DNA from: Plotosus lineatus | Taxonomy: Eukaryota; Chordata; Actinopteri; Siluriformes; Plotosidae | Direction: 5' to 3' | Assembly: GCA_024760905.1 (NCBI GenBank) | Contig: CM045735.1 | Location: 28,795,749 to 28,859,748 of the forward strand | DNA length: 64,000 bases | Shown here: piece after piece, positions 11,347 to 19,877 of the stretch | Position numbering within the stretch: the stretch's first letter is position 1 | Layout: each line of letters starts with the position of its first letter | Position numbers and translations under genes: made by a program | Notes under the pieces: generated by a model | Told to the model about the DNA's origin: nothing | Database searches by the model: none | Seen by the model: the letters and a program-made list of their open reading frames with translations, nothing else

Positions 11347-12217
11347 TAAGGAATGACAGGAATATCCAGCGTAACCACATTTCAACAAGGAAAAATCAGC
11401 AAAAATCAAAGGATTTGCTCTTGATTCCACCAATAAATTCTTGGATTCGACCCAGGAAGCTCATTCTCTCATTCATACTATATGCTTATAATTTATAATA
11501 TGTTTATAATGCACAATAAATTTAAAATTTAACATATGTTAATATGTTTAGTATCAATAATGTCAGTACGTTCCTTTTATTTGCACCTCAATAAATCATT
11601 CCAGACTAAAAACCATGCACACGTCCAAACCACGGTGATTATAACTTTAAAACTTTATTATATGAACAGGAAAACAGAAAAAATAAAGTTAATGAACTGG
11701 AATAATTTATAGTGCAAGTGACTTCCTGGAGTGTTCCGCTTGTGACCATTCAGAAGAGGGGGGAAGGCTTCGGGAACGGTCAAGGAACACTGGCGGAATA
11801 AAAGGAATGATCACGGAACGTTTGAGGAAATGACGGAACGTTTGCGGAACGACTGAGGAACCTAAGTGAACACTGTCGGAAGATTTTTCCATAAACGTGC
11901 TTTTAAAAATGTTCAAAAGCATGTTTGCGGAAGATTTTGGCCTGCCGGAAGCAGAGGAATACATTCGGAATCATACGGAAGGATACGGAGGATAACGGAA
12001 CAACCGAGGAACATTGGAGGATGACAGCATTTTTTTCTTCCGCTAGTCTGCAACGCTTCAGTGAAATGGGGGTATAAGTGTGATCTCAGGGACCAGATGG
12101 GCTGGTGTGAGTATTTGATGTAATGCTGAGCTCCTTACAAATGCTGTGAGTAGAAAAACACATTAAACCTCGAGGAAGATAGGCTTTAACAGCAGATTAC
12201 CATTATTATGTTAAAGA

Positions 12218-12548
12218 GCAAGTGGTGCAGTGGTTAGCTCGTCCACCTCACAGCATGAAGACCTGAGTTCATTCCTTGGTGCAGTTGTTTCTGGGTGGAT
12301 TTTGCATGTTCTCTCTGTGCATGTGGGTTTTTTTTTGGCTACTCTGGTGTCCTCTCAAAGTTCAAAAACATGCACAATAGACTAATTGGCTGTTCCAAAT
12401 CATTCCTAGGTATGAATGTGTTAGCTCTGTGATGGCCTTTTGAACTGTCCAGAGTGTACCCCGCCCTTGCTCAGAGCCAGCTAAGATCGGCATCATCTTC
12501 CCGTGACCCTAATTAGGATAAAGCGGCTTGGAAAACGAATGAATGAAT
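12218..12548 (+). mobile_element. tRNA-derived SINE, near full length
   Basis: The head GTGGTGCAGTGGTTAGCTCG matches a tRNA A-box, and GAGTTCATTCC is a decayed B-box. The body contains GCATGTTCTCTCTGTGC. The tail runs through GACCCTAATTAGGATAAAGCGG and ends with AATGAATGAAT repeats. The same 3' tail occurs in the second SINE group (see 31475). Confidence 0.8.
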
Positions 12549-13492
12549 TTTCAGCTGTCAAGTTTATCAATGTATGCATATATTAATGTCCTGCAAATCT
12601 TGTAACATTTTAACTGAACAGTGAAAAGAACAAATCTGTTAAATTTCAGTAGTTTCAAGAGAGATAAATGTGACAGTAGTATTCAATTTTAATATGTTGA
12701 TCACACACAGACTAGAAAGCGTCAAAGCTATTTCATTAATGTATCACTAAAGATCTGAATGGTGAGACATTTTTACAAAATTAGAGACTAGGCCAAGACA
12801 CACGTGTGTGCCACTACAAGTACAAGGTTAAAATGCACAGCTTGGAGTGTGTGTTTGTCTGCGCGTGTGTGCAATGTGTCCTTACTAGTCTATTAGCTGA
12901 AGTGCACTATTATCCACCATAATCACAGACGTCTAATTCTAGTTTACCCTGCTAACGTCTCAGACACCCTTTTACTTACACCCATCTACCATCCATGTAA
13001 TGACATGTACCTTGGACTAAAAGAGATAGTGTGTCCAAACAGAAAATGCACAGTGATGTGTGTGAGTGAGTGAGTGAGTGTGAGAGAGAGAGAGAGAGAG
13101 AGAATATATGTTGCTAAGGATAAACAATACGTTCTTGAAAAGAGACAACGCTACCATATCCCTATATACTATATCATTGTAGATACATAGCTGTAGCCTT
13201 TAGAGATTCTTTACAGAAATAAACATGCAAACTCCCACCCTTACAAGCTTTCATCAATAGAGTCTTTTCATCCAATGCCACGTAGCATTGTGGTGGAAAG
13301 GAGGGGGTTAGAGAGAGAGAGAGTGAGCGAGTGCTTGAGAGAGAGAATATATGTAGTTGAGACTCTGTTTAAGTTAATAAATTAAACTTAATAAATAACA
13401 AAAAAATTAAATATACATTTTGATTGTTGTAGGTGTAACTGTAGCAATTTTACCAAATATTATGAAATCTAAGTGAGTTGAAGTGTTGCTAG
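12549..13492 (+). other. Intronic sequence with a short (GA)n tract
   Basis: No exon was recognised. A GTGA/GA-rich run lies at 13063-13102, with a further (GA)n tract near 13311-13346 inside otherwise plain AT-rich DNA. Confidence 0.4.
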
Positions 13493-13790
13493 ACATAGGT
13501 GGTGTAGTGCTTCGCACATCCAGCTCACAGCAAGAAGGTCCTGGGGTCGAGTCCAGGGCTCAGGGAGTTTACATGTTCTGCCTGTGCTTTTGTAGGTTTC
13601 CTCTAAGTACTCCGCTTTCTTCTCATAGTTCAAAGACATGCACGTTAGGCTAACTGTCTGTTCAAAATTGCGCTTGAGTGTGAATGATTGTGTGTGTTGG
13701 CCCAGCTATAGTGAGCTGTTCAGGGTGCGCTCCACCTTCGCTCAGTGTCAGCTGAAGCCCAGTAGGATTATGTGTTTCAGCAACTGAATG
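13493..13790 (+). mobile_element. tRNA-derived SINE
   Basis: It begins with GTGGTGTAGTGCTTCGCACATCC, has the B-box-like GGGGTCGAGTCC, and a body with CCTAAGTACTCCGCTTTCTTC and TTCAAAGACATGCACGTTAGG. Its tail is decayed (TTCAGCAACTGAATGAGAG). Confidence 0.75.
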
Positions 13791-13814
13791 AGAGTATTAT
13801 CATCCAATAAAGGG

Positions 13815-13818
<4 letters not shown>

Positions 13819-13886
<68 letters not shown>

Positions 13887-13991
13887 TTATCAGGAAAAGG
13901 AAATTCATTCGAATAACTTACTGTTTTCTTCATATTTTTAATTTCTAAAAACAGTGAGCTGTAATTCTGAGTAGTGCATGCTCTCTCTTAA

Positions 13992-14029
<38 letters not shown>
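13819..14029 (+). repeat. (CT)n(CA)n and (CA)n microsatellites before a collagen exon
   Basis: A CT run passes into a CA run at 13819-13883, and a second CA run lies at 13994-14028, ending about 60 bp before the exon at 14091. The space between them is unremarkable. Confidence 0.95.
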
Positions 14030-14030
<1 letters not shown>

Positions 14031-14090
14031 GAAGTCAATAAACACTTGTATTAAAATAGAATTTTAACTTTTGGCACTTTTCTTTTTTAG

Positions 14091-14144
14091 GGAATTCAGG
14101 GACTACCAGGAAAACCAGGGGCACCGGGAAAAAGGGGACCACAG
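14091..14144 (+). CDS. col27a1: col27a1 triple-helix exon, 54 bp
   Basis: The exon is bounded by TCTTTTTTAG and GTATGT. It encodes GIQGLPGKPGAPGKRGPQ, six perfect Gly-X-Y triplets, in phase 0/0. It follows the large exon directly in the expected frame. A (CA)n tract ends about 60 bp before it and a (TG)n tract starts about 65 bp after it. Confidence 0.93.
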
Positions 14145-14205
14145 GTATGTGAATGGTGTGCGTAGCAAGCCCCTGTGCCAGGTATAAACAGAAAAGGTTG
14201 TGCGC

Positions 14206-14209
14206 ATGT

Positions 14210-14274
<65 letters not shown>
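14206..14274 (+). repeat. (TG)n microsatellite
   Basis: A TG run of about 68 bp lies just downstream of the collagen exon at 14091-14144. Together with the CA runs upstream it brackets the exon with complementary dinucleotide tracts. Confidence 0.97.
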
Positions 14275-14278
<4 letters not shown>

Positions 14279-14885
14279 TATTCCATAATATGTCACACAG
14301 TTTTAGTTTGTTAAAGTCTTCATTTAAGAAAGGAGGAGGCAGAATTTAGGATCTTATGGACCTAAAGATTATATTTGAAAATCTATCCATAAATCACGCA
14401 TATTATGCGAGTAGTGAATGAACACAACTAGTTTGTGACCATACTTTATAGCCGAAAAATACATCCTTCCACATTACAGTTGGTGTGGAATACAAATGAT
14501 TCTTCTCTGTCTGTATGTATGGAGACATGTACCAGACCGTTCCGTATTGTTAGCTTTAGCATGTATAGTGTTTGCAAAATGGGTGAGACACAGCCAAATC
14601 TACAGCTGTGACTGGTGTGATTTGCACTGCAATCCATGCAACAGACTGTGCAACCAGTTGTTCTTAACATATTGTGTAGTTGGTGGTGTTCCCGATGAGT
14701 CCTTCCTGTCCCAGTCTGCCCTAGATGTGTGTGTCACTGTGGCTCAACAGGCCAATCTCCTTTATCTGCTCAGTTTGGCACCTAGGAATCACATCTTGAT
14801 TCTGGCAGTTCTGCCAAAATCAGACAGAGCTCAAGGTTTTCTTACTAATTTACAAACTTTGGGAATCAGGCTTCCTACGATGGCC
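14275..14885 (+). other. Intronic sequence, nothing recognised
   Basis: A 134-residue open frame at 14496-14900 has no family motifs, has a Cys-rich biased start and runs into a SINE tail. I do not regard it as a gene. Confidence 0.4.
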
Positions 14886-14998
14886 TGGCAAGCTGTCTAG
14901 GGTGTACCCCACCCTCACTGAGTCAGCTGCAATGGGTGCCTGCCTCCCAGCAACCCTGATTAGTATTAAGCGGTTCAGGAAATGAATCAGTGAATGAA
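14886..14998 (+). mobile_element. SINE 3' tail fragment
   Basis: TGGCAAGCTGTCTAGGGTGTACC through CCCTGATTAGTATTAAGCGG to GTGAATGAATGAG is the shared 3' half of the SINE families here. The tRNA-like head is missing. Confidence 0.75.
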
Positions 14999-15099
14999 TG
15001 AGAATCAAGCCATATCTTACATTGTTATCAGTTTTTACGAAATTAAAGTGAAGTATGGATTTCTGGATCTACACTAAAAAACTCTAGATGGATCAAATT

Positions 15100-15317
15100 C
15101 CACTGTGAGGACAATGATCAGCCATTAACATAACATTATAACAACTGTCACATGACGTGAATAACATTGGATAGCTCATTACGGATGAACCTGCCAAGAA
15201 GTGGGATGTATTAAGCCGAAGGTGTACAGTCAGTTCTTGTTGTTGTTGTGTTGGAAGCAGGAAAAATAAGCAAGTGGAAGGATCTGAGTGACTTTGACAA
15301 GGAAAACATTCTGTGGT
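15100..15317 (+). mobile_element. 5' end of a Tc1-like element, truncated
   Basis: It carries the widespread fish Tc1-family terminal phrase AATGATCAGCCATTAACATAAC, then a leader ending GTGTTGGAAGCAGGAAAAATA. A short coding start follows, readable as SKWKDLSDFDKE, the usual N-terminus of that transposase. The element breaks off where the next SINE begins, and the start codon is degraded. Confidence 0.7.
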
Positions 15318-15326
15318 TTGAGTAGA

Positions 15327-15452
15327 AACACGTTGACGGCTTTGCAGCCTACTCTTTACGAAAGTCAGCAATGGTTCTTTTACATGCCTCTCACCATAGA
15401 CAGTGAGGGACATGGCCCGCCTTTGATAACCCAGTTAGCTGCACTGGGGGCC
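15327..15452 (-). mobile_element. SINE fragment (group with TTTGCAGCCTACTC body)
   Basis: The block ACGGCTTTGCAGCCTACTCT ... AGTCAGCAATGGTTCTTTTA ... AACCCAGTTAGCTGCACTGG is the body of the second SINE group, whose fuller copies lie at 31475-31807 and 48268-48488. Both ends are missing. Confidence 0.7.
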
Positions 15453-16457
15453 TACTTACTTAATGTTACATAAATATGAATGTAAGATGAAAATGGCCAT
15501 GCATAGGGTATTTTGCTTCAGACAGCTCTTTTGCTGTCAATTATCCAAGCACTTTTTGGAAGCAAGGGCAAGTTGGCACATCTCTAACCATGTTTTTCTG
15601 TGCTTTGGGGAGCACCATGAAGGGCTCTGCTGTTTTAAAAGAGCTGAGCCTGCTGGGTAAAGGAAGTGATTGCATAAGCATGGCTGATTGCAGGTCAAGA
15701 GGCACCTTCTATTAAATTTGGACACATACGTAGCTGCATGCTAGAAGTGTTAATGCACTCGCTGACGTATGTGAAGTGGCAACAGAGTGTTCACTGTCTA
15801 CCTCCTCCATATTTTACACACTTTTTGTAGCCCATGAGCTTATTGATGATTCTGAATGATTCTCAAGCCTACAGTAAAGTCCTGAAGAAACTGCAATATG
15901 TACAGTGTGAGCACTTTTGTGGCCACAACATGAAAGCATGGTCCACATTAGACTTCCATTATGCTAAGAGCTCTGGGTAAGGTCTTTATCACAAGTGCGT
16001 TTCTGTTCAATCAGCAGTATAAATGGGTAACGGTAAAAATACTGGGAAGGTAATCTGTGATGGATACCGTCCCATCCAGGGGGAGTTGAACTCCTAGTTG
16101 CTACATGCTACAGAAATGAGAATGAACTCCAGCTGTGATGACACACTAAGCTTAGCTACAATAAGCCCACCAGACTTACATGTAAGCATACACATAGTTC
16201 AAGGTATGACCCTTGACCTTTTTCTAAGGCACATGTAGGTGTGATGTGTTTCATTAGCAACTATTGCTAACAAGAACTTATACACCTTGTGCTGAGATCA
16301 GAGGTCATATTAGGTTGTGTATTCATGTGTTCATGTCTTTGTCTGTGTGTGTTCTGGAGCAGGTCATCAGAATTTAAAAGAAGCTTGCCATAGTCAGCTC
16401 CTATATCTGACAGTTATCTCAATCTCTTGTTGGGAAGGACATGGAGAATCACTAGGG
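15453..16457 (+). other. Intronic sequence with one SINE-like scrap
   Basis: Around 16025-16100 the phrase TGATGGATACCGTCCCATCC followed by GGGAGTTGAACTCC resembles the SINE at 22665-22987. Otherwise no exon or repeat was recognised. Confidence 0.4.
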
Positions 16458-17091
16458 CAGTGCTTCTCAAATACAGTAGTGGGGTGCACCCCCCTTGGGA
16501 GGCACGGTATGATGGCAGGGGGGGCGTGGTGTGTTGCCTGATGGGGGGGTTGTATGACCCTCTGGAAAATGCTTTTCTGGAATTGTGTACAAGAATTAAG
16601 TGTAATCGCACCTCCACTCCACTAGTTGGCAGTGGTGCTGTCATTGTAGCGCTATGATGCAGCGGTCTTTTGCACGAGCAAACGATGTGAAGTGCAATAA
16701 ACAACTCCTAAAGAAAAAACACGGAAACATTTCGAACAGGAGCGAAGTGAAAGGTGGAGAGAGACAGAGATATTAAGACATAAATAGGTTGAATGAGTTT
16801 AAATAAAGGTGTACTTTTATTTCAGGCACATTGGTGCACTTTAAATCTTTTCTATTACAGATTAAAAAACCAACGCTAATGAAATTTTTCTTTATTGTAC
16901 GTTGAACTATATTTATTTATTTTTTGCTTTTAATTTTAATAAAGATACAATGATTTGTAGAGATGTACTAATAACAATTTTATAGACAAATACTGTAATA
17001 CTATTTATAGTTGCTCAGGGGGGCGGTGGGGGAGGGTGTGAAATGTTTTTTTCTTCATGGGGGCACCACAGAAAATAATTGAAAAGCACTG
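16458..17091. mobile_element. hAT-type non-autonomous element with 8-bp duplication
   Basis: The left terminus CAGTGCTTCTCAAATA and the right terminus AATTGAAAAGCACTG are inverted copies. The 8-bp sequence CACTAGGG lies directly on both sides (16450-16457 and 17092-17099). The interior is G-rich at both ends (GGGGGGGCGTGG, GGGGGGCGGTGGGGG) and has no coding capacity. Confidence 0.85.
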
Positions 17092-17163
17092 CACTAGGGC
17101 ATAACTCACTAGGTCAGTGATCATGGGTTGCAATGTATTAATCTTGGTTCTAACTGGGATATA

Positions 17164-18699
17164 CAGACGCTCCCCAACTTACGTTTTTGTTTGGTTCCGG
17201 ACGGCCGAACGTAAGTTGAAAAAAAAAAACCCCTAAGTTGTTGCTGTATGTTCCAGTGACGTATGACCATCATACTGTACGATACATCTATAAATACTAT
17301 TACTGTATCTCACAAAAGATAAGATAAGATAAGATAAGATACAGCTTTATTAATCTCACAATGGAGAAATTCACTGTTACAGGCTCTTGAGGTATCATCA
17401 GTAGGGGGTGCAAAAATTGATACAAACGTACACACATACATATATATTATATAAGTAAATAAATAAATAGATACATAAATAGTATAAATTAATAAACAAT
17501 AAAAGAAAAGAAGGGAACGACTTTGTAGACTGGCCTATATTCAAGTGTATATGTATCTGAGGGCAGAGTAGATGGGTTGATATGGTTCCCAGTCAGTGGG
17601 GTAGATGTGGTTGATTAAAGGGCACGGGGTTTTTATTGCACATAACCAGTATTTTCACAGACAGTTACAAAGTGGCGTTGTACAGTCTGACAGCGGTGGG
17701 AATGAATGACCTGCGGTAGCGCTCCTTCCTGCACTGAGGATGTCTCAGTCGTCCACTGAAGGAGCTACTCAGCTTCCTAAATCAATTATTATAAGCATGA
17801 CATTGTAAAATAATATCAAATATATCAAATATTATCAACATTAATTTCAAATAAATTAAATTCAAGCAAAATAATTTCAAATAGACAAATTTTAATCAAA
17901 CTCACTCATCAAATATCAAACACAGTATCAAATATAACCTTTAACATTCTCTATGATGCGATCTTTCTGCTTGTAAATGGTTCCGATGGTCGACGGATGG
18001 TCACTTTACATGAAGCTGAGCCGAGTCACTTTACACGAAGCTTAAAACAGTCAATCAACGTTTACAATATGTGAGGCGCTCGAAAGTAGTTCACTTGCTT
18101 GTGCTTGAGACAAAGCACGGGTTATACAGACTTCCGGTCTTTTAAGTGAGCAAGGGCGCCGTTGAATACTCGTTTAGTACTCAGCCTGCACTGATGTGAA
18201 TCACCAGCAGAGTGATTCTTTCTTTTCTGGATTCGGGTTTTCATTCATTTTACAAATCTCTTTGCTTAACTGAATATGCATGGTAGATTGCGCCGATCCG
18301 AGCAGATAGTTAATTCAGTCTTGGGAAAACCGGAAAGTCCGGCATATGCCGGAAAATTTGCACCCATGCTAGTATGCCTTTGACTAACCATATTTGCTTA
18401 GAGTTACAAAAGTCCACAAAGCAGTGTAAGCACAAAGATCAGATAGATGACGACTTAACACAAGGCACTACTGCACTACTGAACGGGGAAGAAGGAGCGG
18501 CACGTCTGTCGTTTGTAAACAATGGACGCAGCGTTATAACGTCATTGTGTCATTACGTCAGCGTACTACCTAAGTACATCTCGTACTACAGAGAGCATGC
18601 TAAACTCAAAATTTGACAAATTTTTTTTTTTTTTTGGAAAAAAAAAAACAGAATATCGAAAAAACATAAAACGAACGAACATAAGTCGGGGAGCGTCTG
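17164..18699 (+). mobile_element. TA-flanked DNA element, family M1 (copy a), interrupted
   Basis: The termini CAGACGCTCCCCAACTTACG and the inverse AAGTCGGGGAGCGTCTG lie between TA dinucleotides (17162-17163, 18700-18701), as in Tc1/mariner-mobilised elements. A 17318-17776 fragment of a different retrotransposon interrupts it. The internal sequence is shared with the copies at 33473-41373 (antisense) and 48544-49243. No transposase frame was found. The right terminus is 56 bp upstream of the collagen exon at 18756. Confidence 0.8.
17318..17776 (-). mobile_element. CR1/L2-type LINE 3' end, 5'-truncated
   Basis: On the minus strand it reads toward a tail of TCTTATC repeats (GATAAGATAAG on the plus strand at 17318-17340). 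The adjoining 3' untranslated part contains AGCTTTATTAATCTCACAATGG in plus orientation. It is the same family as 55819-56815 and is inserted inside the M1 element. Confidence 0.78.
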
Positions 18700-18755
18700 T
18701 ACATCTAAAATGCATATATGTGTGTTTGCCATTCTCATTCTGATTTGCGTTGCAG

Positions 18756-18809
18756 GGACCACCTGGGCCACATGGTAATCCTGGAAGACCAGGTCCCCCA
18801 GGCTTAAAG
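18756..18809 (+). CDS. col27a1: col27a1 triple-helix exon, 54 bp
   Basis: The exon is bounded by GCGTTGCAG and GTATGC and encodes GPPGPHGNPGRPGPPGLK, six perfect triplets, phase 0/0. The terminus of a DNA transposon lies only 56 bp upstream, and a long (CT)n(CA)n microsatellite starts about 10 bp past the donor. The peptide closely resembles the matching exon of collagen XXVII as I recall it (GPYGNPGLPGPPGAK). Confidence 0.93.
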
Positions 18810-18816
18810 GTATGCA

Positions 18817-18939
<123 letters not shown>

Positions 18940-19082
18940 TTGGCTTATCTCTATCTCCATCTTTACTTTGTATTTACCTTTTTGGAGTATGGTTGTGTAA
19001 GCCAAACGCACACATATAATACACATCAGAGTTTACAATATGTATTATAAACATCATTTCCATTGTAAACCCTCTTTTTTAG

Positions 19083-19136
19083 GGGAAAAAGGGTGATCCC
19101 GGCCTTTCACCTGGAATAGCCCCTAAAGGAGAGAAA
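19083..19136 (+). CDS. col27a1: col27a1 triple-helix exon, 54 bp, with a Gly-X-Y interruption
   Basis: The exon is bounded by CTTTTTTAG and GTAAGT and encodes GKKGDPGLSPGIAPKGEK. In triplet register this reads GKK-GDP-GLS-PGI-APK-GEK, so the fourth and fifth triplets lack glycine in the first position. The same kind of break, after GDPGLSPG, occurs in collagen XXVII from other vertebrates as I remember it, so it is a family feature and not a mutation. The intron before it is only 273 bp. Confidence 0.93.
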
Positions 19137-19337
19137 GTAAGTGTAGCACCCTACTGCAGTGGCCTATGTTTACAGTCTCCTAAAATATTGGGATGTCCCT
19201 CAAGCTAGCAACAATAAAGAACCAGAAGTAATTTTTTGATAACGGTGTGTACTGGAGATTTAAATATTTTACAGTTATAGCCTGTTTTCTGTTTAAATTT
19301 GATTAAAAATTGTAAAGGTCTCTTTCAGAGAAATCTT

Positions 19338-19511
19338 GAATTCATTCCTTTTCTGAGCCGCTTAATCGTGCTGAGAGTCATGGGGAGGCTGACACTGGGC
19401 GAGGGCAGAGTACACCATGGACAGCTTACCAGGCCATTGCAGGGAAGAAACACGTTGACGGCTATGCAGCTACTCTTGACAAAAGTCAATAATGGCTCTT
19501 TTTATTATATT

Positions 19512-19515
<4 letters not shown>
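19338..19515 (-). mobile_element. SINE fragment (TTTGCAGCCTACTC group)
   Basis: The plus strand reads CATTCCTTTTCTGAGCCGCTTAATC then CAGCTTACCAGGCCATTGCAGGG and ACGTTGACGGCTATGCAGC, the antisense of the shared SINE tail and body. The right side is cut off by a (TA)n run at 19516-19570. Confidence 0.7.

Positions 19516-19570
<55 letters not shown>
19516..19570. repeat. (TA)n microsatellite
   Basis: A pure TA run of about 55 bp between a SINE fragment and the 5' end of a Tc1 element. Confidence 0.97.
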
Positions 19571-19571
<1 letters not shown>

Positions 19572-19877
19572 TAGTCCTCAAAAAATTAGCATATTGTGAT
19601 AAAGTTAATTATTTTCTGTAATGTACTGATAAAAATTAAACTTTCATATATTTTAGATTCATTGCACACCAACTGAAATATTTCAGGTCTTTTATTGTTT
19701 GAATATTGATGATTTTGGCATACAGCTCATGAAAACCCAAAAGTCCTATCTCAAAAAATTAGCATATCATGAAAAGGTACTCTAAACGAGCTATTAACCT
19801 AATCATCTGAATCAGCGAATTAACTCTAAACACCTGCAAAAGATTCCTGAGGCTTTTAAAAACTCCCAGCTTGGATC
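19571..19877 (+). mobile_element. 5' end of a Tc1-like element (same family as 31927-33470)
   Basis: It starts CTAGTCCTCAAAAAATTAGC and follows the 5' region of the full copy at 31.9 kb base by base through AACACCTGCAAAAGATTCCTG to CTCCCAGCTTGGATC. It stops just before the transposase start, where an RTE fragment begins. Confidence 0.85.

Larger units (their letters stand above)
9774..12074. mobile_element. PIF/Harbinger-type non-autonomous element (outer), carrying another element
   Basis: The left terminus TACCCCCATTTCACTGGAGCG and the right terminus CGCTTCAGTGAAATGGGGGTA are inverted copies, flanked on both sides by TAA (9771-9773 and 12075-12077), the duplication size typical of PIF/Harbinger. 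The arms are crowded with short motifs such as CGGAACG, GGAACGTT and AGGAAC at 9820-10140 and 11750-12010. A second element interrupts it at 10165-11346. Open frames in the arms lack transposase motifs and are probably not coding. Confidence 0.75.

Noticed and set aside
14496..14900. 134-residue open frame between two collagen exons
   Set aside because: No family motif, odd composition, and it ends inside a SINE tail. No splice signals connect it to the collagen frame.
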